Assembly (NCBI RefSeq): GCF_000807855.2
Contig: NZ_JRYR02000001.1
Coordinates: forward strand, 4,012,489-4,076,488
DNA from: Flammeovirga pacifica
GTDB lineage: Bacteria; Bacteroidota; Bacteroidia; Cytophagales; Flammeovirgaceae
Length of the DNA stretch: 64,000 nt
Direction: 5' to 3'
Shown: in pieces, positions 8,137-17,455 of the stretch
How positions within the stretch are numbered: the first letter of the stretch is position 1
Layout of the letters: each line of letters begins with the position of its first letter
Position numbers and translations under genes: made by a program
Notes under the pieces: model-generated
The model's database searches: none
What the model was told of the DNA's origin: nothing
What the model saw: only the letters and a program-made list of their open reading frames with translations

Positions 8137-9633
8137 TTATTTTTTCCATTCGCTGATTAAATCAGCGATTTTTCTATCATTTGATAATCGAGGGACTTTA
8201 TTTTGTCCTCCGAGTTTACCTATTGACTTCATATAGAGTTGGAATGCGTCTCTCTGTAATGCTGTAATTACTAGTGTTCTACAGATATTTCCAGTGATTA
8301 AATCATCATAATAGGTGTTTAGCTCTCTTAACTTATGATCTAGTGTTAATGCAAACTCTTCAGGATTGTTAGGTGCACTTTCGTAAGAAATTAACCATTC
8401 ATGATAGGGTAATCCGTCGGTAGGATTCACCTGAGGAGCAACAGAGAATTCTGTGATTTTTACTTCTGGGAACTGTTCCAGAGTATATTTCATTGTTTTT
8501 TCTACTTCTTCTCCAATCACATGTTCTCCAAAAGCAGAAATGTAATGTTTTATTCTACCCGATACGATCAAACGATAAGGGTCTTTTGACACAAACTTGA
8601 CAGTATCTCCAATAGAATAACCCCATAAACCAGCATTTGAATTAATGATAAGTGCATAGTTCTTACCTATCTCTACATCTTCAATTCTTAAACGAGTTGG
8701 ATTGTCATCAAAATATTCTTCAGATGGAATAAACTCATAGAAGATACCTGAATCTAATTGAAGTAGTAAACCTTCTTCTTCTTGGGAATCTTGGAAAGCG
8801 AAGAATCCTTCTGAGGCAGGGAATAATTCAATTGAAGGGATATCCTTGCCAATCGAATCGTAAAGTTTTTTTCTATAGGGTTCAAAGTTCACTCCCCCGT
8901 AAATAAACATTTCAAAGTTAGGGAATACTTCTTTTATACTTTTTCCTGTTCTTTCTTGAATCCTATCAAAATACATCTGTACCCATGGTGGAATACCAGA
9001 AATAAGAGACATATCTTGAGATAATGTTTCATCTATAATATGCTCTAATTTGATTTCCCAATCTTCAATACAATTGGTATCATAACTAGGCATTTGATTT
9101 CTTCTTAAATAGCCAGGTACGTGATGATTGACAATACCAGATAGACGTCCTGTAAGAATATTACCTGATGTATCAAGAATTGGTGATCCAGAAAGGAAAA
9201 TCAGTTTTTTATCTAAGAACTTAGATTTACCTGTTTCATTTACATAATTCAGCATTGCATTTCTTGCCGAATTAATATGATTAGGTATTGAATCCTTGGT
9301 TAATGGAATGTACTTAGCACCTGATGTCGTACCAGATGTTTTAGCAAAATAGGTAGGCTTACCTCTCCAAAGAATATCATTTTCACCTTTAATAATACGA
9401 TCTATGTATGGACGAAGCTGTTCATAATCTACAACGGGAACATGCTTCTTAAAGTCCTCATAGTTTTTGATATCACCAAAATGATGATCCTTACCAAAAG
9501 CAGTTGTTTTACCTACCTCAATAAGGTGATTAAACACTTTATCTTGTGCATAAGATGGGTTTTCTACCCACTCATTTTGTTTTTTTACCACGTAAGCAGC
9601 GAATGGCTTACTTAAAAAAGATTTTAACCCCAT
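8137..9633 (-). CDS. GH3-family acyl-adenylating protein
   Basis: The 498-residue protein matches the GH3 auxin-responsive promoter family, which is widespread in Bacteroidota with unknown substrates. Visible marks are the ATP-binding loop AKTSGTTSGAKYIPLT near residue 100, FIYGGVNFEPY, ELFPASEGFFAFQD and the hinge GLWGYSIGDTVKF. Plant GH3 enzymes adenylate carboxylic acids and conjugate them to amino acids; the bacterial role is not known. It is the last gene of a minus-strand operon (aminotransferase, heptose kinase, cation efflux protein, GH3), 24 bases after the efflux gene. The partner acid and amine cannot be predicted. Confidence 0.9.
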   Translation of the reverse strand: MGLKSFLSKPFAAYVVKKQNEWVENPSYAQDKVFNHLIEVGKTTAFGKDHHFGDIKNYEDFKKHVPVVDYEQLRPYIDRIIKGENDILWRGKPTYFAKTSGTTSGAKYIPLTKDSIPNHINSARNAMLNYVNETGKSKFLDKKLIFLSGSPILDTSGNILTGRLSGIVNHHVPGYLRRNQMPSYDTNCIEDWEIKLEHIIDETLSQDMSLISGIPPWVQMYFDRIQERTGKSIKEVFPNFEMFIYGGVNFEPYRKKLYDSIGKDIPSIELFPASEGFFAFQDSQEEEGLLLQLDSGIFYEFIPSEEYFDDNPTRLRIEDVEIGKNYALIINSNAGLWGYSIGDTVKFVSKDPYRLIVSGRIKHYISAFGEHVIGEEVEKTMKYTLEQFPEVKITEFSVAPQVNPTDGLPYHEWLISYESAPNNPEEFALTLDHKLRELNTYYDDLITGNICRTLVITALQRDAFQLYMKSIGKLGGQNKVPRLSNDRKIADLISEWKK

Positions 9634-9657
9634 AATAATTGGATAGAGTTGAATATT

Positions 9658-10545
9658 TTATGTCTTAGATGTAGGCTCAACATGAATGAGCACATCTGCA
9701 ATTTCGTTGAAATCAGCTTTTAAAGAGTCTTTTACATGATGAGCTATATCGTGTCCTTCTCTCACAGATATTTCACCATCAACAATAATATGAAGATCTA
9801 CGTAGAATTTAAAACCCATTTTTCTGATGAAACATTTTTCAGGAGCAATTACACCCTCGATTTTTTGTGATTCTTGTTTTACTTTATCAATAAAATCATC
9901 GTAGAGGTTTTCATCCATTATTTCTCCAAAAGCGGGTCTGAATAAAAGATAGCTATTAAATAAAATGATACCTACTGCAAATAAAGCTGCCCAAGAATCT
10001 GCTGTTTCATATCCTTCTCCTCCAAAAATGGAAATTCCAATTCCCATAAAGGCAGAGAGAGAAATCATTGCATCACTTCTATGGTGTCCTGCATCTGCTT
10101 CTAGAGAAGAGGAGTTTAAAAGCTTACCACGTTTTTTTACATATCGATACAATCCATATTTGATCAATATGATAAAACCTAATACATATAATGTATAATG
10201 AGAAGGTGTCTGATTTGTTCCCTCAATGATTCTGGAGATACTTTGTTCTGCAATCACCAGCGCCGAAGTCACTAAAAAACCAATGGTAATAAAAGTGGCA
10301 ATGGGTTCAAATTTACCATGTCCATAAGGGTGATTGTTGTCGGGAGCTTTAGTAGAAATATTAAGGCCAACTAACACAACAAAAGAAGAGATAATATCAG
10401 CACAAGATTCAATAGCATCTGCAATCATAGCTTGAGAATTTCCTAAAACACCAACAGTTCCTTTTATAACCGTAAGTAAGATGTTCCCAATGATGCTAAG
10501 CCAAGTGGTTTTGAATGCTTTCCTTTTTTCTTCTTTTGATATCAT
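9658..10545 (-). CDS. Cation diffusion facilitator (CDF) metal exporter
   Basis: The 295-residue protein has six predicted membrane helices in about 12-205 and a cytoplasmic C-terminal ferredoxin-like domain in about 210-290 (FYVDLHIIVDGEISVREGHDIAHHV). The metal site is E-x-x-x-D in helix 2 (DAIESCADI) and H-x-x-x-D in helix 5 (DAGHHRSDAM). It therefore departs slightly from the H/D set of zinc exporters, and iron or manganese is also possible. Family members are proton antiporters exporting divalent metal from the cytoplasm. It begins two bases after the heptose kinase stop, so the two are cotranscribed. Confidence 0.93.
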   Translation of the reverse strand: MISKEEKRKAFKTTWLSIIGNILLTVIKGTVGVLGNSQAMIADAIESCADIISSFVVLVGLNISTKAPDNNHPYGHGKFEPIATFITIGFLVTSALVIAEQSISRIIEGTNQTPSHYTLYVLGFIILIKYGLYRYVKKRGKLLNSSSLEADAGHHRSDAMISLSAFMGIGISIFGGEGYETADSWAALFAVGIILFNSYLLFRPAFGEIMDENLYDDFIDKVKQESQKIEGVIAPEKCFIRKMGFKFYVDLHIIVDGEISVREGHDIAHHVKDSLKADFNEIADVLIHVEPTSKT

Positions 10546-10547
10546 TC

Positions 10548-11525
10548 TTAAAGTTTTCTTTCTGCCTCTTCCAACAATGCTTTTTTGTTGATAGGAACTA
10601 CCCCAACAGATTCACAAACTAAGCCTCCACCTAAATTGGCTAAACCAGCCACTTGATCCATCGGTAAACCCACTGCTAATGCTAGTGATGCGATACTGAT
10701 TACAGTGTCACCAGCACCAGAAACATCCGCAATTTCTCTCTTGTGAGCTGGAATGTGAACATCAGATTGGTGGTTTGAAATATAGACTCCATGTTCAGAT
10801 AAAGTGACCATAGTATGGACATTATCCATTTTGGATTTTAATTCTTTTGTAGCTGCTTTTACTTCATCAATAACACTACCGTCAAAATCAAATTTTAAAC
10901 CTTCTCTCATTTCTTTAAGGTTAGGTTTAAAAAGAGTCACCCCTTCATAACATAAGAAGTTACGTTTCTTTGGATCTACCGTTGTCGGAATATTTTTTTC
11001 CTTGGCTAATTGTATCACTTTACTGATAAGTTCGGGAGTTAGAACTCCTTTATCATAATCTTCAAAAATAATTACATCAGCTTGATCGGCTAGTGATTTG
11101 ATTTTATCAAACAATAGATCAGTATCATTTGAATTAAGGGGAGCGTCATCTTCATGATCAATACGAAGAACATGTTGTGCACTTGCTATAACTCTATGTT
11201 TTATGGTAGTGATACGGTTTTCTGAACGAACAATTCCTTCTTTAGAAATCTTCAGACTATCACACAAATCCATAAAAGTTTCAGCACTTCCATCTTTTCC
11301 AACAACTGAGCATAAGATAGGTTCAGCACCTAAGAAATGAAGGTTTTTGGCTACGTTAGCAGCTCCACCCATTCTTGATTCTCTATCTTTCACGTTAACA
11401 ATAGGAACTGGAGCCTCGGGACTGATTCTATCGACGTTTCCCCATATGTAGGAGTCAATCATCACATCACCAATTACCAATGCTTTGAGTCCATTGAATT
11501 TATCTAACGCTTCTCTTATACTCAT
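10548..11525 (-). CDS. rfaE1: D-glycero-beta-D-manno-heptose-7-phosphate kinase (RfaE1/HldE N-terminal type)
   Basis: The 325-residue PfkB/ribokinase-family sugar kinase acts in ADP-heptose synthesis for lipopolysaccharide inner core. The RISPEAPVPIVNV and GGAANVAKNL segments and the C-terminal catalytic signature DVSGAGDTVIS fit the kinase half of HldE. The cytidylyltransferase half is absent, so this is the one-domain form. I chose ATG at 11525 (MSIREALDKF), which matches family N termini, over an in-frame TTG at 11549. A terminator-like hairpin lies immediately upstream between this gene and the aminotransferase gene. Confidence 0.9.
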   Translation of the reverse strand: MSIREALDKFNGLKALVIGDVMIDSYIWGNVDRISPEAPVPIVNVKDRESRMGGAANVAKNLHFLGAEPILCSVVGKDGSAETFMDLCDSLKISKEGIVRSENRITTIKHRVIASAQHVLRIDHEDDAPLNSNDTDLLFDKIKSLADQADVIIFEDYDKGVLTPELISKVIQLAKEKNIPTTVDPKKRNFLCYEGVTLFKPNLKEMREGLKFDFDGSVIDEVKAATKELKSKMDNVHTMVTLSEHGVYISNHQSDVHIPAHKREIADVSGAGDTVISIASLALAVGLPMDQVAGLANLGGGLVCESVGVVPINKKALLEEAERKL

Positions 11526-11552
11526 GGATTTTATATTTGATCTATTCAAAAG

Positions 11553-11590
11553 AAAAAGTCAGTTTAATGTACGTATACATTAAACTGACG
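11553..11590 (-). terminator. Strong hairpin with T-run between aminotransferase and heptose kinase genes
   Basis: A perfect 14-bp inverted repeat (arms 11558-11571 and 11576-11589, 4-base loop) is followed on the minus strand by TTTTTCTTTT. It ends the aminotransferase message at least partly, although the next gene starts only 28 bases further on. Confidence 0.85.
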
Positions 11591-11596
11591 TTGAAT

Positions 11597-12817
11597 TTAT
11601 GATAACTTATTAAGAGCTTCTTTAATTTGCTTTACTGCTTGGACTAATTCATCGTCTGATGCAGCATAAGAAATACGGATACAGTTTGGAGCTCCAAATG
11701 CAGCCCCTGCCACTGTAGAAACATGTGCTTCGTTTAAGAAGAACATACACAAATCACTAGAATCTTTGATGATTTGCCCGTTAAATGACTTACCAAAGAA
11801 TGCACTAAAATCTGGGAAAATGTAGAATGCTCCTTGAGGGAGATTCGTTTTTACTCCTTCAATTTCGTCTAACATTGATTTTAATAAGTCTCTTCTTCTC
11901 AAGTAAGCAGATCTCATTTCCTCGATAACCGATGTACTATCACCTTTTAAAGCAGCAATACATGCCCTTTGAGTGATGGTATTGATACCTGAAGTAACTT
12001 GACCTTGAATTTTAGTACAAGCTTTTGCTAAATGAAGGGGAGCGGCTACATAACCAATTCTCCATCCAGTCATTGCAAAGCCTTTAGAGAAACCATTGAC
12101 AACTACAGTTCTGTCTTTCACATCATCAAATTCGGCAATACTAAAGTGTTTACCACCAAAGTTGATGTACTCATAGATTTCATCTGATATAATGTAAAGA
12201 TCGTCATGTTTTACTACCTCATCAGCAATACCTCTTAATTCCTCTTTTGTAAATACAGTACCTGTAGGATTACAAGGAGAAGAGTATAAAATGGCTTTTG
12301 TATTTGGAGTAATTGCTGCACGTAATTCTTCAGGAGTTACCTTAAAATCATTTTCAAGACTTCCAGCTAAAATAACTGGTTTCCCACCTGCAAGATAGAT
12401 TTGATCTGTGTAAGACACCCAATAAGGAGAAAATACAATTACTTCATCGCCTGGGTTTAAAATACTCAACATTACATTAGCAACAGAGTGTTTTGCACCA
12501 GCAGAAACAACAATATTTTCAGCTTTGTAAGACAAGTTATTTTCTCTTTCAAGTTTATCAGCAATAGCTTGTCTTAATTCTGGATAGCCAGGAACAGGAG
12601 GATAAGAGAAATATTTACCTTCGTCAATTGCATCTTTAGCTGCATCTTGAATGTATTGAGGTGTTGGAAAATCAGGTTCACCTAAATTTAACTTTATTAC
12701 ATTTACACCTTTTGCTTGTAACTCTCTTGCTTTCACAGCCATCACTAATGTGGCAGACTCAGTGATGTTATCAAAACGATTAGATAACGTCAACTTCGAT
12801 TCTGTTTGCGTTCCCAT
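11597..12817 (-). CDS. PLP-dependent aminotransferase, aspartate aminotransferase type (class I)
   Basis: The 406-residue fold-type I enzyme has the aspartate/prephenate aminotransferase (AspC/AspB-like, subgroup I-gamma) pattern: KLNLGEPDFPTP near residue 40, SSPCNPTGTVF, SDEIYEYI, the PLP-lysine segment VNGFSKGFAMTGWRIGY, and C-terminal RISYAAS with the substrate-carboxylate arginine. It is expected to interconvert aspartate and 2-oxoglutarate with oxaloacetate and glutamate in the cytoplasm; aromatic substrates are also possible. It heads the minus-strand group rfaE1-CDF-GH3, separated from rfaE1 by a strong terminator-like hairpin. Confidence 0.93.
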   Translation of the reverse strand: MGTQTESKLTLSNRFDNITESATLVMAVKARELQAKGVNVIKLNLGEPDFPTPQYIQDAAKDAIDEGKYFSYPPVPGYPELRQAIADKLERENNLSYKAENIVVSAGAKHSVANVMLSILNPGDEVIVFSPYWVSYTDQIYLAGGKPVILAGSLENDFKVTPEELRAAITPNTKAILYSSPCNPTGTVFTKEELRGIADEVVKHDDLYIISDEIYEYINFGGKHFSIAEFDDVKDRTVVVNGFSKGFAMTGWRIGYVAAPLHLAKACTKIQGQVTSGINTITQRACIAALKGDSTSVIEEMRSAYLRRRDLLKSMLDEIEGVKTNLPQGAFYIFPDFSAFFGKSFNGQIIKDSSDLCMFFLNEAHVSTVAGAAFGAPNCIRISYAASDDELVQAVKQIKEALNKLS

Positions 12818-12974
12818 CCTGTTATTTAATTCTAAATCATAGGTTCTACATCACTTAAATTTAATAAAGGAATATACTATGTTTCCTACTTTAAAATTAA
12901 GCGTTTGAAATGCGAAATTAATCGATATGAGGGAGTAGACAATAATTTTAAGTGAATAAATATAAGGTTGTGGC

Positions 12975-13319
12975 TTATTTCAGTAAAAGGATGGGGTCTT
13001 TACATTCTTTTTCGTCTAATACAAAGACTAAATGATGCTGACTTTGAGATAATGTTGTTTTGATAGTATACACTTCATCGCAGTAAAAAACTTTAAATTC
13101 ATAATTTTCTACTGGAAGAGAAATAGCAGTGAGCTTTTTTGTGTGAAATTTTGCTATAAGCTTTTCTTTTTGATAGATCTCTAGAGGAATATCATTTACA
13201 TTCTCAGCTTGGTGATTGATGACTTCGAAAACGACTTTGGATTCAGCCACTTTCTTAGAATTACTGATATTTAAATAGGAGAATTGGAAAGCTATTAAAA
13301 GGAGGAATAGTAAGTTCAT
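12975..13319 (-). CDS. Hypothetical secreted protein, 114 aa
   Basis: The N terminus (MNLLFLLLIAFQFSYL) is a likely signal peptide or membrane anchor. The rest (about 25-114) is predicted to be beta-rich with alternating hydrophobic residues and two cysteines (one in FYCDEVY, one in DEKECKD), which could form a disulphide in the periplasm. It may be a small immunoglobulin-like or carboxypeptidase-regulatory-like fold (prealbumin type: FEVINHQ...ISLPVENYEFKV), but that is a guess. It lies alone between a terminator upstream and the aminotransferase gene downstream. Confidence 0.65.
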   Translation of the reverse strand: MNLLFLLLIAFQFSYLNISNSKKVAESKVVFEVINHQAENVNDIPLEIYQKEKLIAKFHTKKLTAISLPVENYEFKVFYCDEVYTIKTTLSQSQHHLVFVLDEKECKDPILLLK

Positions 13320-13373
13320 AATGGTAAGGGTTAGTGTAGGGGACTTACCATAATTTACTAAAAATCAGGACAT

Positions 13374-13409
13374 AAAAAAAGAGTTCGTTGTAAATCAACA
13401 AACTCTTTT
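13374..13409 (-). terminator. Intrinsic terminator after lipoprotein gene
   Basis: On the minus strand AAAAGAGTTTGTTG pairs with CAACGAACTCTTTT (one mismatch) and is followed by a run of T residues. Confidence 0.9.
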
Positions 13410-13429
13410 CATGTACTATTTGATTATAA

Positions 13430-14092
13430 TTAATTACTAAAATCAAATGTATCCATAGGTGTATCTGTAAACGTTCCTTCAGTGATTGCTACATTATCAT
13501 CATCACCATAAGCTTTAAAGCTGAATGTACCAGAAACTTTATTGTCAGCCATTTTAGTGAAGTTGAATGTAATGTTACCACTAGGATCAAGGTTAGTTAC
13601 AATATCTGCAGCAGTAACTCTTTGAATTGTAACGTCTTTTTGTCCAGCCAACTGAATTACAGCAGCAAGATTTTGGTTTTTATTATATTCTACAATTAAA
13701 TCATATAAATCTTGTGCAGATACATTAGATAAATACAATGCAGCACCTAAAGCTTTTTTAGGATCTAACGCAATTTCAGGAGCAGTAGCTAAATTTATTT
13801 CAATACCTTCTTCAGTATTAAAAAGATCTGTATGCATAAAAGATAGAATTGCATGTCCTTTTACATCAAGTTGAGTTACTTTAAACTCAAAATCTGCAAA
13901 GTAAAGAGCTGTTGAGTTTCCAGTAGTTCTATAACCTGCATAATTACTAAAGTCTTTTTGTACACCGTCAACTTTAGCTTTAGCATCACCAAAACTAATT
14001 ACACTGTCTACCAAATCATTAATTACGTCGTCTGAACAAGAGAAGAAGAAGAATGATGATAGAATCGAGATAAATAATACTTTTAATTTCAT
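13430..14092 (-). CDS. Hypothetical lipoprotein, 220 aa
   Basis: The signal peptide (MKLKVLFISILSSFFFFSC) ends in a lipobox with lipid-accepting Cys19. The following Ser-Asp-Asp resembles the acidic export signal that sends Bacteroidota lipoproteins to the cell surface. The mature part is predicted to be beta-rich and has no family that I recognise; segments such as GNITFNFTKMADNKVSGTF recall the repetitive beta-sheet proteins of this phylum. It is followed by a strong terminator and preceded by another lipoprotein gene 106 bases upstream, also on the minus strand. Confidence 0.8.
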   Translation of the reverse strand: MKLKVLFISILSSFFFFSCSDDVINDLVDSVISFGDAKAKVDGVQKDFSNYAGYRTTGNSTALYFADFEFKVTQLDVKGHAILSFMHTDLFNTEEGIEINLATAPEIALDPKKALGAALYLSNVSAQDLYDLIVEYNKNQNLAAVIQLAGQKDVTIQRVTAADIVTNLDPSGNITFNFTKMADNKVSGTFSFKAYGDDDNVAITEGTFTDTPMDTFDFSN

Positions 14093-14198
14093 TAAAGCAA
14101 AATTAGATTTTAAAAAATGAATATTAATCCCTTATAAAATTAAGAGATTAATATATAGACAACTAATAACGTAATGTAAACAAATATTATACAATTTT

Positions 14199-14666
14199 TT
14201 ACGGACGGAAGGCTTTTAATGAAAATAACTCAGTTCCTGAGATGTTATATTCTAAAGTTAGCTCACCATTACTGTTGATCATACCTATTAAAGAGGCATT
14301 GTTTTGAGTATTTATGGCTTTGGATAACGTAAAAGTCTCGTTTTCAGAATTTCCCTCCACTTTGATGTCATGATAAGTAGATTGTAACAAATTTGCATTG
14401 GATGTTCCGACAGAAACTCTTGCTGTAGTAACCACTATATCTATTTTTACAGTTCTTTCATCTGTAGCTGTAATAATAATTTGATCTGTTTCTGGATTGA
14501 TATTGATATCAGCTTGCCCTTGATTGGTTTTAGCAGAAATATTTTGAATTCTGTAATTACCTGCAACAAGATTGGCTGTATTGGCAATATCTGTATTCTC
14601 ACAAGAAGTAAAAAAACAAATAGTAAGAATAAAAAGTAACTGAGATAAGTATTTGAGATTTTTCAT
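14199..14666 (-). CDS. Hypothetical lipoprotein, 155 aa
   Basis: A signal peptide of about 21 residues ends in the lipobox FFTSC, with Cys22 lipidated. The mature domain begins ENTDIANTANLVAGNYRIQNI. It looks like a small beta-sandwich or lipocalin-type protein of the kind found with C-terminal strands ELTLEYNISGTELFSLKAF, but no specific family can be named. It probably sits in the outer membrane. It may be cotranscribed with the following lipoprotein gene. Confidence 0.75.
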   Translation of the reverse strand: MKNLKYLSQLLFILTICFFTSCENTDIANTANLVAGNYRIQNISAKTNQGQADININPETDQIIITATDERTVKIDIVVTTARVSVGTSNANLLQSTYHDIKVEGNSENETFTLSKAINTQNNASLIGMINSNGELTLEYNISGTELFSLKAFRP

Positions 14667-14884
14667 TTGATTTTTGGGGTTAAGATAGACTACAATAGAT
14701 GTTCGGTTTATTATTTACAAGTTAGGAAATTATTGTGTAATTAAATTGTACTATTTAAAGATAGTTTTACAGATATTATAACTGTTTGGATGTGTTAATT
14801 GTTTTCAAAGAACATATATGATTTTATCAATGTATATAAGTGTGTAATATTCTTTTTTAATGAAGGGTAGTGTGATGAATATCA

Positions 14885-14915
14885 TTTATAACATTATGTA
14901 TAAATACTATATTTG
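14885..14915 (+). promoter_or_regulatory. Bacteroidota-type promoter of gpmI
   Basis: The -7 element TATATTTG at 14908-14915 matches the TAnnTTTG consensus exactly. A TTTA at 14885-14888, 19 bases upstream, stands in for the -33 TTTG. The start codon is at 14959. Confidence 0.55.
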
Positions 14916-14958
14916 CCCTTTCGTTATTACAAAAATTTAATCGGAAATAATTAACATC

Positions 14959-16482
14959 ATGAACAAGAAAACAATTTTAATGATCCTTGATGGATGGGGA
15001 ATTGGTCCAGATCCTAAAGTCTCTGCCATTGAGCAAGCTAATACTCCTTTCATTGATTCATTATATACAAAATACAAGCACAGTAAATTAGAAGCATCTG
15101 GACTTGCTGTAGGTTTACCTGAAGGTCAAATGGGTAACTCAGAAGTAGGACACATGAACTTAGGTGCTGGTCGTGTTGTATACCAAATGCTTGTTCGTAT
15201 TAATCAAGCTGTAGAAGACGGTTCTATTGCTGAAATTCAAGAATTACAAGACGCATTCAAATATGCGCAAGACAATAATAAGAAAGTTCACTTTATGGGC
15301 TTGGTATCAAATGGTGGCGTTCACTCACATATCAATCACTTAAAAGGACTTTTATCTGCTGCTAACACTGCAGGTTTAACAAAAGAACAAGTGTTTGTTC
15401 ATGCATTTACTGATGGTCGTGATTGCGATCCTATGTCAGGTAAAGATTTTATTGCTGATGTTGAAAACCATATGGCTAACACTACAGGTCAAATAGCATC
15501 AGTGGTAGGGCGTTACTATGCAATGGATAGAGACAACCGTTGGGAAAGAGTAGCATTAGCTTATAATGTTATGGTAAATGCTAAAGGTACAAAAGTGGAC
15601 AACATCCAAGAGGCAATTCAAGCTTCTTACGATGAAGGTGTAACTGATGAGTTCATTAAACCATTGGTAAATACTGTAGATGGCGAACCAGCAGCTAAAA
15701 TTGAAGAAGGAGACGTTGTTCTTTGCTTTAACTTCCGTACTGACCGTGGTCGTGAAATATCTCAAGCATTATCGCAAAGAGATATTCCAGAAGGCGGTAT
15801 GACTAAATTGAACATCAATTACCTTACAATGACAATGTACGATGAGACATTCGAAGGTGTGAAGGTATTGTTCCATAAAGATAACTTAACGCAAACTTTA
15901 GGAGAAGTATTAGAGGCTGCTGGTAAAAAGCAAATTAGAATTGCTGAAACAGAAAAGTATCCTCACGTAACATTCTTCTTCTCAGGTGGACGTGAAAAAG
16001 AATTTGAAGGTGAAACTCGTTTGTTAGCTCCATCTCCAAAAGTAGCTACATACGATTTACAACCTGAGATGTCAGCTCGTGATATCCGTGATAAAATCGT
16101 TCCTGAATTACAAAAAGGTGATGCAGACTTTGTTTGTTTGAACTTTGCTAACGCTGATATGGTAGGCCACACAGGTGTATTTGAGGCAGCAGTTGCAGCA
16201 TGTCAAGCAGTAGACGAATGTGCTAAAGCAGTTGTTGAAGCTGGTTTAGATAACGGTTATTCATCTATCGTTATTGCTGACCATGGTAACTCAGATGTAA
16301 TGGTTAATGCAGATGGTTCTCCAAACACTGCTCACACAACTAACCTTGTACCATGTATCTTTGTAGATCCTGATTTTGATGGTGAAATCAAAGATGGTAA
16401 GTTAGGTGACATTGCACCAACAGTACTTAAAATTGTTGGAGTTGATAAACCAGAAGACATGACAGGTGATTGTCTAATCTAA
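14959..16482 (+). CDS. gpmI: 2,3-bisphosphoglycerate-independent phosphoglycerate mutase
   Basis: The 507-residue protein is the usual length for GpmI, the cytoplasmic dimanganese enzyme that interconverts 3- and 2-phosphoglycerate in glycolysis. Key motifs are the first metal site MILDGWG, the catalytic serine Ser61 in MGNSEVGHMNLGAGR, RYYAMDRDNRWERV, CFNFRTDRGRE, and C-terminal metal ligands in NFANADMVGHTG and IADHGNSD. The fold is that of alkaline phosphatase. It is monocistronic, with a clear promoter upstream and an intrinsic terminator after the stop. Confidence 0.97.
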   Translation: MNKKTILMILDGWGIGPDPKVSAIEQANTPFIDSLYTKYKHSKLEASGLAVGLPEGQMGNSEVGHMNLGAGRVVYQMLVRINQAVEDGSIAEIQELQDAFKYAQDNNKKVHFMGLVSNGGVHSHINHLKGLLSAANTAGLTKEQVFVHAFTDGRDCDPMSGKDFIADVENHMANTTGQIASVVGRYYAMDRDNRWERVALAYNVMVNAKGTKVDNIQEAIQASYDEGVTDEFIKPLVNTVDGEPAAKIEEGDVVLCFNFRTDRGREISQALSQRDIPEGGMTKLNINYLTMTMYDETFEGVKVLFHKDNLTQTLGEVLEAAGKKQIRIAETEKYPHVTFFFSGGREKEFEGETRLLAPSPKVATYDLQPEMSARDIRDKIVPELQKGDADFVCLNFANADMVGHTGVFEAAVAACQAVDECAKAVVEAGLDNGYSSIVIADHGNSDVMVNADGSPNTAHTTNLVPCIFVDPDFDGEIKDGKLGDIAPTVLKIVGVDKPEDMTGDCLI

Positions 16483-16501
16483 TCATACTGTTAGTAAATA
16501 T

Positions 16502-16538
16502 AAAACCACTTACTTCTTTGGAGGTAAGTGGTTTTTTT
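16502..16538 (+). terminator. Intrinsic terminator after gpmI
   Basis: Stem AACCACTTAC/GTAAGTGGTT is followed by seven T residues. Confidence 0.9.
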
Positions 16539-16688
16539 ATTCCTGCTCTAATTATTGAGGTGTACAAGAAGGTTTTGTCAATTTATCTTTAGAAGCTATT
16601 AACATTAGAATGATATTTGATATATTCAAAAGAGAAAAAAATGGAATAATATCTTTTTTCTTTATCAAATAAACAGATAAGCATAGAT

Positions 16689-17453
16689 ATGTCGGATTTA
16701 GCAAAAGTAATATCAATAGTAAATCAAAAAGGAGGCACTGGTAAAACTACAACTACTACTAATTTAGGAGTAGCTATAGGAAAAATGGGCCATAAGGTTT
16801 TACTAATTGATATGGATGCCCAAGGAAATATGACTTTCCATTTCGGTATTCAGGATAAATACACTAAATCTATGTCTCATGTTTTAATAGATGATGTTAG
16901 CCTAAATGAGATAGCAATAGAAAGAGAATCTGTTTTTATTGCTCCTTCTGATGTTTCTTTAGCTGATGCTGAAGTTTCTCTAGTGAATGCAGAAGGTAGA
17001 GAATATATTCTTAAAAATGCTATTGATAAAGCCCGTAAGAAGTTTGATTATATCCTAATTGATTGTGCCCCTGCATTATCTATATTAAGTATTAATGCTT
17101 TAACTGCCTCAGATCATATATTGGTACCACTACAAATGGAGGTGTTAAGTATGCAAGGCCTTTCGCAAATTCTAGAAACAGTATTTCAAGTAAAAGAAAA
17201 CTTGAATAACAACTTAACTATTCTTGGTATTCTACCTGTTATGTTCGATACAAGACGAACAATTACGAGCGAAATTTTGAATCACATTAAAGGAAATTTT
17301 GGTATTCGTGTTTTAGATAACAATATAGGTATTGATGTGAAATTGGTAGAAGCTCCTTCCTTCGGACAATCTATATTTGAGTACGCTCCACTTTCTGCAG
17401 GAGCAATGGCTTACATGAGAGTAGCAAGAGAATTTCTTTCGTTGATGAGGTAA
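16689..17453 (+). CDS. ParA/MinD-superfamily ATPase (orphan)
   Basis: The 254-residue ParA/Soj-like protein has the deviant Walker A KGGTGKTTTTTNLG at about residues 14-27, the A' motif LLIDMDAQGNMT and the Walker B region YILIDCAPALS. Its N terminus lacks the DNA-binding helix-turn-helix of plasmid ParA. No parB follows. It is upstream of a giant soluble chemoreceptor and cheW-cheY-cheA-cheC. In other bacteria (PpfA of Rhodobacter, ParC of Vibrio) ParA-like ATPases position chemosensory clusters, so this one may place the cytoplasmic array. That is inferred from context, and an orphan chromosome or plasmid partition role is the alternative. Confidence 0.88.
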   Translation: MSDLAKVISIVNQKGGTGKTTTTTNLGVAIGKMGHKVLLIDMDAQGNMTFHFGIQDKYTKSMSHVLIDDVSLNEIAIERESVFIAPSDVSLADAEVSLVNAEGREYILKNAIDKARKKFDYILIDCAPALSILSINALTASDHILVPLQMEVLSMQGLSQILETVFQVKENLNNNLTILGILPVMFDTRRTITSEILNHIKGNFGIRVLDNNIGIDVKLVEAPSFGQSIFEYAPLSAGAMAYMRVAREFLSLMR

Positions 17454-17455
17454 TT

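Noticed and set aside
16689-17453. Chromosome-partition ParA with parS sites
   Set aside because: No parB follows and no parS-like 16-bp palindrome was seen nearby, so the chromosomal partition role was not preferred, though it is not excluded.
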